Assembly: GCF_001931685.1 (NCBI RefSeq)
Contig: NZ_MOOY01000007.1
Coordinates: 114,130 to 178,129, forward strand
Reading direction: 5' to 3'
From: Pararhizobium arenae
GTDB taxonomy: Bacteria > Pseudomonadota > Alphaproteobacteria > Rhizobiales > Rhizobiaceae
DNA length: 64,000 nt
The position numbers were made by a program, and so were the translations under genes. Within the stretch, counting starts at the first letter, position 1. Each line of letters begins with the position of its first letter. The notes beneath the pieces were generated by a model, which was not told the origin of the DNA, searched no databases, and saw only the letters and a program-made list of their open reading frames with translations. Shown here piece after piece: positions 8,008 through 18,787 of this stretch.

Positions 8008-8469
8008 TCAGAACCGGACCCAAGGGCCAAAACGCTCGAATGGCAGGCCGAGCGCGTAGCTGAACACCGCAACCGAGAAAACGGTGATACCGGCGGCCAG
8101 CGCCAGGGCCATCAGCGGTTTCATGCGTTGCGAGGCGAAGGCCGCGATCAGCGCCGTGAAGAACAGGGACGGCACGAAGCCGAGACCGCGCACGGTCAAA
8201 CCGAAGAACACGGGCGCCGGCAGGATGAACAACATGCCGCGCAGCGCGATCGGACCCATTGGCTCGCCTTCGACGCGGGTCGATTGCACGAGAATGATAG
8301 CGCCGAGCAGAACAAGCACGCTGGCCAGCACGAGGGGGAAATAACCCGGTCCCATGCGAAGCGCCGTGCCGAGCTCGAGGTTCAGGCATTCATAGACGAA
8401 GAAGCCACCGAGCGCCACGAAGACTGCACCGCAGATGGCGTTGGTTGTATCGAAAGTGAGAGATTTCAT
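8008..8469 (-). CDS. tctB: Tripartite tricarboxylate transporter small permease
   Basis: 153-residue membrane protein with four predicted segments, beginning MKSLTFDTTNAICGAVFVALGGFFVYE and carrying the TctB signature LRMGPGYFPLVLASVLVLLGAIIL. Small integral partner of TctA. ATG at 8469 is preceded by a good purine-rich site. It lies 198 bases downstream of the first receptor gene and 10 bases ahead of tctA, so the operon order is receptor, tctB, tctA, second receptor. Confidence 0.9.
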   Translation of the reverse strand: MKSLTFDTTNAICGAVFVALGGFFVYECLNLELGTALRMGPGYFPLVLASVLVLLGAIILVQSTRVEGEPMGPIALRGMLFILPAPVFFGLTVRGLGFVPSLFFTALIAAFASQRMKPLMALALAAGITVFSVAVFSYALGLPFERFGPWVRF

Positions 8470-8667
8470 ATGTTCCCCCGAGGAATGTTCCGATGCCTGC
8501 CATCGGCCGGCTCGAAAACTGTTCTGGTTCAAACCTTTGCAGAGATGACCCCTCCCGACATCTCAGGAGGGGCCAGACCGTCCGGAGCCACGACGGGCGG
8601 TCTGAAAGCGGTCCCTGAGGCCATTGTTCCGGAGCATGCCGTTACCGACACGCTTGGACGCGGAGGA

Positions 8668-9651
8668 TCAATCCGCGTATTGGCCGGCCGCTTCGATCAC
8701 GGGTTTCCAGCGGGCGATTTCGCCTTCAAGCTTTGCCTTGAGGGCGGCCGGCGTTGCATCGGCTTCCGGCGAGGGAACGGTGCCCAGTTCGGCAAAACGA
8801 TCGATGACGTTCTGGTCCTTCAGCGCAACCTGCAGCGACTTGGAGAGGCGCTCTGTCACCTCGGCCGGCGTGCCCTTCGGGGCATAGACGCCATGCCAGA
8901 TGCCGACCGTAAAGTCCTTGAGACCACCTTCGACAGCGGTCGGGACGTCAGGCAGCACGGGCAGCTTTTCGGGCGAGGTCACCGCATAGGCCTTGATCGT
9001 GCCACCCTGAATCTGCTTCGTGGTGTTGGTCGTCTGGTCGCACATGATGTCGACCTGCCCGCCGAGCAGATCGGTCATCGCCGGGCCGGTGCCCTTGTAG
9101 GGGACGGTGACGAGTGGCGTTTCGATCGCGCTCATGAACATCATGCCGCAGAGATGAGAGGCAGCGCCGATGCCGGCATTGGCGACGGTGACCGTATCCT
9201 TGTTGGCCTTCACGTAGTCGATCAGGCCCTTGAGGTCGGTCGGCTCGAAGTCCTTGCGGGCGACGATGGTCATCGGAACGTCGGTGACGAGGCCGACATA
9301 TTCGAAGGCATTCAGCGTGTCGTAGGCAAGCTTGCGATAGAGCGTTGCCGAGGTCGCCATGCCGATGTGGTGAAGCAGGATGGTGTAGCCATCGGCGTCA
9401 GCCTGGGCGACGCGGCCGGCGCCGAGCGTGCCGCCGGCACCGCCGACGTTCTCGACGACGATCTGCTGGCCGAGATCCTTTGACATGGATTCGGCAACGA
9501 GACGCGCGACGGTATCCGTCGGCCCGCCGGCCGCAAACGGGACGACCATGGTGATGGTGCGTTCCGGATAGGTCTGGGCAAAGGTGGATGTGGAAAGAAG
9601 CGAAACGGCAGCAGCAGCGGTCACGCCAAGCATGGTCTTGAGGATTTTCAT
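8668..9651 (-). CDS. tctC: Tripartite tricarboxylate transporter receptor (TctC/Bug family), first copy
   Basis: 327-residue Bug-family periplasmic receptor. Signal peptide MKILKTMLGVTAAAAVSLLSTSTFA-QTYP, then PERTITMVVPFAAGGPTDTVARL and the conserved VTVPYKGTGPAMTDLLGGQVDIMCDQ. ATG at 9651 is preceded by gggagg. First gene of the transporter operon and separated from the dctD-like regulator by about 370 bases that hold a 20-base palindrome and an intergenic repeat. Related to but clearly distinct from the receptor at 5432-6424. Confidence 0.92.
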   Translation of the reverse strand: MKILKTMLGVTAAAAVSLLSTSTFAQTYPERTITMVVPFAAGGPTDTVARLVAESMSKDLGQQIVVENVGGAGGTLGAGRVAQADADGYTILLHHIGMATSATLYRKLAYDTLNAFEYVGLVTDVPMTIVARKDFEPTDLKGLIDYVKANKDTVTVANAGIGAASHLCGMMFMSAIETPLVTVPYKGTGPAMTDLLGGQVDIMCDQTTNTTKQIQGGTIKAYAVTSPEKLPVLPDVPTAVEGGLKDFTVGIWHGVYAPKGTPAEVTERLSKSLQVALKDQNVIDRFAELGTVPSPEADATPAALKAKLEGEIARWKPVIEAAGQYAD

Positions 9652-9830
9652 CAAAGTCCCTCCCGGATGAAATCTGACCGGTCCGCTGCGGCTCCTCCCG
9701 TAACGGTCCCGGATGAAAGAGAAAGTGGCGCGCAATGGGTTCAGGGCAAGCAGCCAAGCGACCGCGTTGGCGTATATTCTACATGCGTGCGGCGCAGCAT
9801 GGGTAAGAACGGGGACAAAGTGCGTTTTCA

Positions 9831-9850
9831 ATGGGTGGAAATCCACCCAT
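9831..9850. promoter_or_regulatory. 20-base inverted repeat, candidate activator-binding site
   Basis: ATGGGTGGA (9831-9839), AA, TCCACCCAT (9842-9850): a perfect 9-base inverted repeat about 180 bases upstream of the tctC start. Its position fits an upstream activating site for the NtrC/DctD-type regulator encoded next door. I did not find a good -24/-12 promoter between it and tctC. Confidence 0.5.
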
Positions 9851-9902
9851 CTGGAGCAGGTCTATTGTTTTGAAGTGGGATGGCAAGGGCTTGCTCTGTT
9901 GT

Positions 9903-10015
9903 TCCCTCTCCTCGCAGGCGGGGAGAGGGGCGAACTTTCGTCCTCGATAAGGCTGCGATTCTTGCCCCTCATCCGGCCTGTCGGCCACCTTCTCCCCGCA
10001 GGCGGGGAGAAGGGA
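9903..10015. repeat. Intergenic double-palindrome element, copy 2
   Basis: The CCTCTCC / GGGGAGAGGGG palindrome comes first, then the gcccctcatccgg spacer and the CCTTCTCCCCGC / GCGGGGAGAAGG palindrome. Orientation is opposite to copy 1. It lies between the stop of the dctD-like gene and the tctC control region. Confidence 0.85.
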
Positions 10016-10025
10016 TATGCCGCCC

Positions 10026-11381
10026 CTATGCAGCGTAGTCATCGTCCGGCGACGCGATTTTCCGGTCGAGTCCGTATTTCTGCATCTTCTCGTAAAGCGT
10101 TTTTCGCGAGATTCCTAGCTGTTCGTATACCGGTTTCAAGCTGCCACCATGCGCCGAAATGGCGCTGGCGATAAGGCCTCTTTCATAGGCGGCGACCTTG
10201 TCGGCGAGTTTCGACGATTCACCGACTGCCAGTGTTTCCTCCGGCTGGGTATCCAGGCCGAGGCCGAGCACGAGCCGGTCGGCAGCGTTGCGCAGTTCGC
10301 GCACATTGCCGGGCCAAGTGCGGCCGGCAATCTCGGTGACCGTTTCCGGCGGCACGTCGATATCGTTGCGACCGTATCGCGCAGCCGCCTCGCGCACGAG
10401 CTGGAGAAAAAGCAGCGGGATATCGGCAGCGCGCTGGGCGAGCGAAGGTACGGTGATCGTTGCGACGTTCAGCCGGTAGAGCAGGTCTGCGCGAAAACGA
10501 CCGGCCGCGACCTCCGCCTCCAGATCGACCTTGCTCGTGGCGATGAAGCGGACATCGAGCGGCACAGGCTCGTTGGAGCCAAGGCGTGTGATGACGCGCT
10601 CCTGCAGCACGCGCAGGAACTTCGCCTGCAGGTCGAAGGGCATGGAGCCAATCTCGTCGAGCAGGATGGTGCCGCCTCGGGCATGCTCGAACTTGCCGTA
10701 ACGGGGACGCAGCGCGCCGGGAAAGGCGCCGGCCTCGTGGCCGAAGAGCTCGCTTTCGATCAGGTTTTCCGGCAGCGCTGCACAGTTTATGGCAATTAAT
10801 GGCCGGTTGGCACGGGCGCTGATATCGTGCAGCGCGCGCGCCACGACTTCCTTGCCAACGCCGGTGTCGCCGATGATCAGCGTATCCGCGTCCGTGGCGC
10901 CGATGGCCCGCAGGCGGTAACGCAGATCGACCATGACCTGGGTTCGACCCGGAAGCCGCGCCTCGATATCGTCGCGCTTTCCGGCAACGGCGCGCAGCCG
11001 GCGGTTTTCGATTACGAGGCTGCGCCGATCGAGCGCGCGGCGGGTGATCGCAGCGAGGTGTTCTACCGAGAAGGGTTTTTCGAGAAAATCATAGGCGCCG
11101 GCGCGCATGGCCTTCACCGCAAGCTGCACATCGCCATGGCCGGTGACAAGGATGACCGGGATTTCCGCATCCATTTCGCGGACGCGCCCGAGCAGCGTCA
11201 TGCCGTCCATACCGGGCATCCGGATATCGCTGACCACGACGCCGTCAAAGCCATAGCCCACCAGTTCAAGCACCCGGTCTGCCGTGGCAAAAGTATCGAC
11301 CTCAAGATCGAACAACTCCAGCGCCTGGGCGCTCGATCGGCGCATTTCCTCTTCATCATCGATCAACAGCACGCGGCTCAT
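10026..11381 (-). CDS. Sigma-54-dependent response regulator, DctD type
   Basis: 451 residues in NtrC layout. Receiver domain 1-120 with phospho-acceptor Asp52 (VVVSDIRMP) and Lys102 (EKPF). AAA+ domain about 143-370 with Walker A GDTGVGKE (171-178), Walker B LLDEIG (240-245) and arginine-rich second region of homology. C-terminal Fis-type HTH about 395-440 (VYEQLGISRKTLYEKM). The sigma-54 contact loop, normally GAFTGA, reads GAFPGA at 218-223. It overlaps the sensor kinase gene by 4 bases. Expected to activate the neighbouring tct operon, although DctD classically controls dctA, which is not present here. Confidence 0.9.
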   Translation of the reverse strand: MSRVLLIDDEEEMRRSSAQALELFDLEVDTFATADRVLELVGYGFDGVVVSDIRMPGMDGMTLLGRVREMDAEIPVILVTGHGDVQLAVKAMRAGAYDFLEKPFSVEHLAAITRRALDRRSLVIENRRLRAVAGKRDDIEARLPGRTQVMVDLRYRLRAIGATDADTLIIGDTGVGKEVVARALHDISARANRPLIAINCAALPENLIESELFGHEAGAFPGALRPRYGKFEHARGGTILLDEIGSMPFDLQAKFLRVLQERVITRLGSNEPVPLDVRFIATSKVDLEAEVAAGRFRADLLYRLNVATITVPSLAQRAADIPLLFLQLVREAAARYGRNDIDVPPETVTEIAGRTWPGNVRELRNAADRLVLGLGLDTQPEETLAVGESSKLADKVAAYERGLIASAISAHGGSLKPVYEQLGISRKTLYEKMQKYGLDRKIASPDDDYAA

Positions 11382-13201
11382 TCGGCAGCCTCCTCAAGTC
11401 CGACGGCTGCCTCAAGCTCCAACCGGAAGATTGCACCGCCTTCGGGATGGTTGGAGACCGAGAGGCTGCCGCCGAAATCCTTGACGATGTTGTAGGAGAT
11501 GGAGAGCCCGAGACCAAGGCCCTTGCCGACGCCCTTGGTGCTGTAGAACGGATCGAAGATGCGCTCGGCAATCACTGCCGGCACGCCAGGTCCATGATCG
11601 CGAACGGTGATGAGGACCTTATCGGCCTCTTCAGCAAGATCGAGGTGGATATGGCGATCGTCCAGCCCTTCGACGGCATCGGCGGCATTGGTGATGATGT
11701 TGACGAGAACCTGCTGCAGGCGCACGAAACCGGCCTTGACGACGAAGCCCGACGGTGAGGGCGTGACCGTCACAGTTGCGCCGGCAAGCTTGAGGCGGGC
11801 CGCCGCGATTTCCAACGTCTCCTCGATTACCGCATCGACAGCCACGGGCCCCAGCTTTTCGTTCGGCTTGCGGGCAAAGTTGCGCAGGTGTTTGGAGATC
11901 GACGCCATGCGGTCGATGAGGCCGGAAATACGGTGCACGTTGTCGCGCGCTTCCTCGACGCGGCCGCGGTCGATCAGCATGCCGGCGCTGTCGGCATAGG
12001 TCTTGGCGGCAGCGAGCGGCTGGTTGAACTCGTGGGAGAGGGCCGCCGACATCTGGCCGAGACCGGCAAGCTTGCCCGCCTGGATCAGATCAGCCTGCGT
12101 CTTGCGCAGCTCCTGTTCGGTGAGGCGACGTTCGGCGATTTCGAGCTCGATTCGCCGGTTGACGAGGGCGAGATCGGCGGTGCGCTCCTCCACGCGATGT
12201 TCCAACTCGTTGCGCGCCTCGACCTGCATGCGCAACCGCTCCTCCGCGCGGGCTCGCCGCTGGATGAGAATTGCAGCGGCGAGGCCTGCAAGACAGAGAA
12301 AGAGCACGATGGCAATCAGCACCGTGCGCACCTGAGCACGGATCGAGGCCGTGTCCATCAACACGTTCACCGTCCAGTCCGCATCGGACATATATTGCGA
12401 CAACGCCATGTATTCGCGCGAGCCGCCGGGCGCGGAGATGGTGAGCAGGCGGTGGCCCTCTTCGATGCTCTCGCGGTAGGGCAGCGGCTTCAGCGCCGCT
12501 TCGGCATAACGGCGGGACGCCTGCGTGCGGGCAAGCCGCTCCGACGTGAGCGGGAGGATGGCGGAATAGAGCCATTCCGGGCTGCCGGTCATGAAGATGA
12601 TGCCTTCGGGATCGCTGACGAAAAGCTTGTACTCGCCGCCCTGCCACGAGGCCTCGATCGAATCGACGTCGACCTTGAAGACGATAACGCCCCTGATCCG
12701 GCCGTCGATCAGGATGGGCGAGCCGAAATAATAGCCGCGCACGAAGGAGGTCGTGCCACGGGCATAGAAGCGCGATTGCAGGCCCTTGGCCGCATCCTGG
12801 AAATAGGGACGGTAGCTGAAATTCTGGCCGATGAAGCTCGTCGGTTTCTCGAAATTGCTGGCCGCCACCGTGTTTCCATCCAAGGTCATGACATAGATGT
12901 CGGCCGATTCGAGAAGGGTGTTGATGCCCTTGAGATAGGTGTTGGCAGCGCTACGCAGAGCGGGATCGTCCGGCCTCTGCACTAGGCTCTGGATGTCGTC
13001 GTGATCGGCGATCAGCGCCGGCAGAGGCTCGTAGCGGCTGAGATGGCCGGAGAGAGCCGAAACGGCAAGGCGAAGCGCCGAGCTCGCCTGAAGGGAAGCT
13101 TCATCCATGTAGCTGCGCGTCGCGAGCACGCTGCCCTGGTAGATCAGAGCGATCGCGACGATGGGCAGAAGGCAGACGGCCAACAGCTTGCGAATGTTCA
13201 A
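11378..13201 (-). CDS. C4-dicarboxylate-type sensor histidine kinase, DctB type
   Basis: Membrane sensor with a short N-terminal segment, a periplasmic double-PDC sensor domain of about 260 residues (FIGQNFSYRPYFQDAAKG is typical of the fold), a second membrane segment (VRTVLIAIVLFLCLAGLAAAILI), a coiled-coil linker, and the kinase core: H-box ALSHEFNQPLAAAKTYA with the phospho-His at about 390, N-box NIITNAADAVEG, and G-boxes DHGPGVP and GKGLGLGLSI. I prefer the TTG at 13201 because GGAGGAGGAG lies just upstream (607 residues); a TTG at 13279 would add 26 residues. Pairs with the regulator at 10026. Confidence 0.88.
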   Translation of the reverse strand: MNIRKLLAVCLLPIVAIALIYQGSVLATRSYMDEASLQASSALRLAVSALSGHLSRYEPLPALIADHDDIQSLVQRPDDPALRSAANTYLKGINTLLESADIYVMTLDGNTVAASNFEKPTSFIGQNFSYRPYFQDAAKGLQSRFYARGTTSFVRGYYFGSPILIDGRIRGVIVFKVDVDSIEASWQGGEYKLFVSDPEGIIFMTGSPEWLYSAILPLTSERLARTQASRRYAEAALKPLPYRESIEEGHRLLTISAPGGSREYMALSQYMSDADWTVNVLMDTASIRAQVRTVLIAIVLFLCLAGLAAAILIQRRARAEERLRMQVEARNELEHRVEERTADLALVNRRIELEIAERRLTEQELRKTQADLIQAGKLAGLGQMSAALSHEFNQPLAAAKTYADSAGMLIDRGRVEEARDNVHRISGLIDRMASISKHLRNFARKPNEKLGPVAVDAVIEETLEIAAARLKLAGATVTVTPSPSGFVVKAGFVRLQQVLVNIITNAADAVEGLDDRHIHLDLAEEADKVLITVRDHGPGVPAVIAERIFDPFYSTKGVGKGLGLGLSISYNIVKDFGGSLSVSNHPEGGAIFRLELEAAVGLEEAAE

Positions 13202-13318
13202 CGGGATGCCGGCTCCTCCTCCGCTTCCAGACGGCAAAGCCGCGAACACGAGTTTAAAGAGCAAATTCGCAGTTTCCAAGAGCCGGAGATGGTGCGCGCA
13301 AAAACACGAAAATGGGGC

Positions 13319-13349
13319 TTGTAGCTATAGCGACTAGAGGTCTTACACT
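13319..13349 (+). promoter_or_regulatory. MerR-family (CadR/PbrR/ZntR-type) metal-responsive promoter
   Basis: TTGTAG (13319-13324) and TACACT (13344-13349) are separated by 19 bases, the over-long spacing typical of MerR-activated promoters. The spacer holds a dyad, CTATAG-CGA-CTAGAG (13325-13339), like the operators of CadR and PbrR. It lies 27 bases ahead of the metal ATPase start. No merR-type regulator gene is in the window. Confidence 0.8.
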
Positions 13350-13376
13350 GTGACAAACAGTTGAGAAGGATGAGCT

Positions 13377-15593
<2,217 letters not shown>

Positions 15594-15764
15594 GCGGCAG
15601 CCCGTTTCCTTCTCCTCTGCCATCGATCCTGTGGAACCAAATCCCGACTTTCTGAGTTGCGGGTTATTCGACCAAGCAGTGCGATTGAGTGGCCTTGGCG
15701 ATGTCAATGCTTGGTCCAAATTTCAGGACACGGCAAAACTCGAAACTTGGAATAGGAGAAAGAG

Positions 15765-16007
15765 ATGTCCCATCGGTCCACTTTGGTCATCGTTGCTGCA
15801 TCGTGCTTTGCATTGGCAGGGTGCCAGACGGCGAGCATGAACTCAGGCGCTCCAGCCACACCGGGATGCGTGGCGGGCACGGTCGGCGGCGCGGTCGTCG
15901 GCGGCGTGGCGGGGTCCGCGATCGGGTCAGGAACCGGACAGCTCTGGGCTGTTGGCGCCGGAGCGACATTGGGCGGTGCGACAGGTGCCGCGATAGCCTG
16001 CCGCTAG
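15765..16007 (+). CDS. Small glycine-zipper lipoprotein
   Basis: 80-residue lipoprotein: signal peptide with lipobox FALAGC (Cys20 would be acylated), then a small segment and a glycine-zipper stretch (GTVGGAVVGGVAGSAIGSGTG) that repeats as a second hairpin (GAGATLGGATGAAIACR). Proteins of this kind (17 kDa surface antigen / SlyB-like fragments) sit in the outer membrane; function unknown. aggagaaagag precedes the ATG. A hairpin at 16077-16103 may end the transcript. Confidence 0.7.
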   Translation: MSHRSTLVIVAASCFALAGCQTASMNSGAPATPGCVAGTVGGAVVGGVAGSAIGSGTGQLWAVGAGATLGGATGAAIACR

Positions 16008-16076
16008 CAGACATCTGCGGAAACGCGTGTTAACGGCGCGAGACGCGCCCTTCACGTGACGCAGCGGAAACGAGGG

Positions 16077-16103
16077 CCCGGACCGCGGGATATGCGGTCC
16101 GGG
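16077..16103 (+). terminator. 10-base inverted repeat after the lipoprotein gene
   Basis: CCCGGACCGC (16077-16086), seven-base loop, GCGGTCCGGG (16094-16103): a perfect stem 70 bases after the lipoprotein stop. There is no T-run, so factor-independent termination is uncertain. Confidence 0.4.
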
Positions 16104-16373
16104 GCTACCTGATACACCATGAGCGTCGCGCGAACCGCTCAGCGGCATGACGAATAATAAGGCAAAACCGGTTATTTGGTGCATATGCGCTCAGCGGTTG
16201 GCCCTAGTCGTCCTTGAAGCCGCATGACCCAACCTATTTTCCCACTCTGTACTTTCTCCCCAAGACGCAGTATGAGCGCGCCATGATCGGCCATGATGTA
16301 TGGCTGCGGATAGCTGTGCGCTGCTTCCTCCCATATTGGCTTGCACGCGGTCCGAATTGCGAAAGATAAATAC
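16104..16373 (+). other. Long untranslated leader region of the DEAD-box gene
   Basis: No gene-like frame is visible in these 270 bases on the plus strand. They should hold the promoter and a long 5' leader of the helicase gene, as is common for cold-inducible RNA helicases. I see no identifiable structured RNA family. Confidence 0.35.
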
Positions 16374-18365
16374 ATGACAGAATTTGCAGGCGTCGTTCCG
16401 GCGATCGCAGAGGCGTTGACCAAGCGCGGCTACACCGACCTGACCCCGGTGCAGCTGGCCGTGATCGCGCCGGAACTCGAAGGCCGCGATGCGCTGGTTT
16501 CCGCCCAGACGGGCTCCGGCAAGACCGTTGCCTTCGGCCTCGCGCTCGCCCCGACACTGCTCGATGGTGCCGATCGTTTCGGCCGCCCCGGTGCGCCGCT
16601 GGCGCTCGTCGTTGCGCCGACCCGCGAACTGGCGCTGCAGGTGAAGCGCGAGCTGGACTGGCTTTACGAATTGACCGGTGCAACCGTCGCCTCCTGCGTC
16701 GGCGGCATGGATATCCGCTCGGAGCGCCGGGCTCTGGAGCGTGGCGCCCATATCGTCGTCGGCACGCCCGGCCGCATCTGCGACCACATCCGCCGCGAAG
16801 CGCTGGATATGTCTTCGCTGAAGGCTGCCGTGCTTGATGAAGCGGACGAGATGCTCGATCTCGGTTTCCGCGAAGATCTCGAATTCATTCTCGAAAGCGC
16901 GCCGGAAAACCGTCGCACGCTGATGTTCTCCGCAACGGTTCCGCGCAGCATCGCCAATCTTGCGAAGAGCTACCAGCGCGATGCCGTGCGCCTTGCCACG
17001 CAATCCGAGCAGAAGCAGCATGTCGATATCGAATATCGCGCCCTGACGGTCGCGCCGGCCGACCGGGAAAACGCCATCATCAACGTGCTGCGCTACTATG
17101 AGGCGCGCAATGCCATCGTCTTCTGTTCGACCCGCGCAGCCGTCAATCATCTGACGGCCCGCTTCAACAATCGCGGTTTCTCGGTCGTGGCGCTGTCGGG
17201 CGAACTCAGCCAGAACGAGCGCACCCATGCGCTGCAGGCGATGCGCGATGGCCGTGCCCGCGTGTGCATCGCGACCGACGTTGCCGCCCGCGGCATCGAC
17301 CTGCCAGGCCTCGAGCTCGTCATTCACGCCGATCTGCCTACCAATTCGGACACGCTGCTCCACCGCAGCGGCCGCACCGGTCGTGCCGGCAACAAGGGCA
17401 TCAGCGCGATGATCGTGCCGACGAATTCGCGCCGCAAGGCCGAGCGCCTGCTGCGCGAAGCCAACACCAATGCCGTCTGGGCGAAGCCGCCGAGCGCCGA
17501 TGAAGTCAGCGCCCGCGATGACGAGCGCCTGCTGGCCGATCCGTCCTTCTCCGAGGCACCACGCGAGGAAGAGGAAGCCCTGGTCAAGGCGCTGCTCGAA
17601 AAGTTCGGCGCCGATAAGGTGGCCGCCGCACTTGTGCGCATGACCCGCGCCAACCGGTCCGCACCAGAAGACCTGCTCGATACGCCGTCCTTCCAGCCGA
17701 CGGGCGACCGCCAGCCGCGTGGTGACCGTCCCGAAAGCACCCCGCGTGCGCCGCGCAGCGAGTTCGGCGATTCCGTCTGGTTTTCGCTCTCTGCCGGCCG
17801 CAAGCAGAATGTCGAGCCGCGCTGGCTGATCCCGATGCTTTGCCGCATCGGCAAGATCACCAAGCAGGAGATCGGCGCGATCAAGATGCAGCAGGACGAA
17901 ACCTTCGTCGAAATCGCCCGCGACTGGTCGGAGCGTTTCAATGAAGCCGTCGGCCCGAAGAAGATGCTCGAGAAGGGCATCACCATCCGCGAACTCGATG
18001 GCGCCCCGAACTTCTCGGCGGCTCCGCGCGGCGATTATGCCGACCGCAAGTCGAAGGGTGACTGGAAGGGAGAGGGCAAGCCGAAGCGCAGCTACGGCGA
18101 TCGGCCGGAGCGTTCCGAGCGTGCCGCCAGTGACAGCCGTCCTTTCGAAAAACGCGACGACAAACCTTGGGGTGGCAAGCCTGGCAAGGGCAAGTTCGAC
18201 AAGCCGAAATTCGACGGTCCACGCTCCGACAAGCCTGCTTTTGACAAGCCCAAATTCGACAAACCGAAGTTCGACAAGCCGAAGTTCGAGAAGCCTACCT
18301 TCGATGCGGCAGGAGCCGATAGTGCCAAGCCTAAGAAAAAGTTCAAGAAAAAGGCCAATGGCTGA
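16374..18365 (+). CDS. DEAD-box RNA helicase with DbpA-like RNA-binding domain
   Basis: 663-residue ATP-dependent RNA helicase. Motifs in order: Q motif GYTDLTPVQ, Walker A AQTGSGKT, Ia PTRELALQ, Ib TPGR, II DEAD (VLDEADEML), III SAT, V ATDVAARGID and VI HRSGRTGRAG. A DbpA-type RNA-binding domain follows at about 465-530 (VWFSLSAGRKQNVEPRWLIPML). The tail is Lys/Gly-rich and ends in tandem five-residue KPKFD-like repeats. The architecture fits CsdA/DbpA-like helicases for ribosome assembly or RNA decay at low temperature. ATG at 16374 was chosen over an upstream TTG because the Q-motif spacing is right. Confidence 0.92.
   Translation: MTEFAGVVPAIAEALTKRGYTDLTPVQLAVIAPELEGRDALVSAQTGSGKTVAFGLALAPTLLDGADRFGRPGAPLALVVAPTRELALQVKRELDWLYELTGATVASCVGGMDIRSERRALERGAHIVVGTPGRICDHIRREALDMSSLKAAVLDEADEMLDLGFREDLEFILESAPENRRTLMFSATVPRSIANLAKSYQRDAVRLATQSEQKQHVDIEYRALTVAPADRENAIINVLRYYEARNAIVFCSTRAAVNHLTARFNNRGFSVVALSGELSQNERTHALQAMRDGRARVCIATDVAARGIDLPGLELVIHADLPTNSDTLLHRSGRTGRAGNKGISAMIVPTNSRRKAERLLREANTNAVWAKPPSADEVSARDDERLLADPSFSEAPREEEEALVKALLEKFGADKVAAALVRMTRANRSAPEDLLDTPSFQPTGDRQPRGDRPESTPRAPRSEFGDSVWFSLSAGRKQNVEPRWLIPMLCRIGKITKQEIGAIKMQQDETFVEIARDWSERFNEAVGPKKMLEKGITIRELDGAPNFSAAPRGDYADRKSKGDWKGEGKPKRSYGDRPERSERAASDSRPFEKRDDKPWGGKPGKGKFDKPKFDGPRSDKPAFDKPKFDKPKFDKPKFEKPTFDAAGADSAKPKKKFKKKANG
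18180..18300 (+). repeat. Tandem 15-base coding repeat (KPKFD) in the helicase tail
   Basis: Degenerate 15-base units coding for DKPKF / DKPAF / EKPTF run near the 3' end of the helicase gene. They form a basic, low-complexity tail that probably helps bind RNA. Copy number is likely to vary between strains. Confidence 0.75.
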
Positions 18366-18375
18366 TATTCGCAAG

Positions 18376-18399
18376 CGGGCACCGAAAGGTGCCCGTTTT
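18376..18399 (+). terminator. Intrinsic terminator of the DEAD-box gene
   Basis: CGGGCACC (18376-18383), GAAA tetraloop, GGTGCCCG (18388-18395), then TTTT. A strong 8-base GC stem with a T-run 10 bases after the stop codon. Confidence 0.88.
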
Positions 18400-18511
18400 G
18401 CGTTCCGGGCCTGTTCAGTTTCCTGTCAGCTTCCAATCCTACCCATGTGACCACGCCTTGGGAGCGATCGATCATGATCGCGGGGTGCGGAAAATCTGGA
18501 TAGGAAGTCCC

Positions 18512-18784
18512 ATGAAGCTTATTGTCTGCCTTGGTACGCTTGCTGCAATAGCCCTCCCGTCGCTGGCAGTGGCAAGCCCCGCCTGCACCACCGAGCCCAA
18601 GTCGAAGTGGATGTCGGAAGACAGCATGAAGGCGAAGGTCGATGCCCTCGGCTACACCGTCAAGACCTTCGAGGTGACCGGAAGCTGCTATGAAATCTAC
18701 GGCAAGACCAAGGATGGAAAGCGCGCCGAGGTCTATTTCAACCCGGTGTCCGGCGACATCGTCGAATCCGAAATCGACGGCTGA
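18512..18784 (+). CDS. Periplasmic PepSY-domain protein
   Basis: 90-residue exported protein: signal peptide to about residue 22 (AVASPACTTEP), then a single PepSY-like domain (WMSEDSMKAKVDALGYTVKTFEVTGSCYEIYGKTKDGKRAEVYFNPVSGDIVES). Two cysteines could form a disulphide. The ATG follows ggatagga. Three bases after its stop a cytochrome b561 begins, a pairing common in proteobacteria (PepSY protein with b561), which suggests a periplasmic or membrane redox role. Exact function unknown. Confidence 0.85.
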   Translation: MKLIVCLGTLAAIALPSLAVASPACTTEPKSKWMSEDSMKAKVDALGYTVKTFEVTGSCYEIYGKTKDGKRAEVYFNPVSGDIVESEIDG

Positions 18785-18787
18785 TCC

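Noticed and set aside
9750..9763. GG-N10-GC spacing on the minus strand as a sigma-54 promoter for tctC
   Set aside because: Only the GG and GC pairs match; the flanking bases (CGGTCG and CTGCT) are far from TGGCAC / TTGCA.
18180..18300. Regularly spaced repeats as a possible CRISPR array
   Set aside because: Repeats are 15 bases, tandem without spacers and code for a KPKFD tail of the helicase.
16191..18374. 727-codon minus-strand frame opposite the DEAD-box helicase
   Set aside because: Covers every helicase motif on the other strand; low-complexity translation and no ribosome site.
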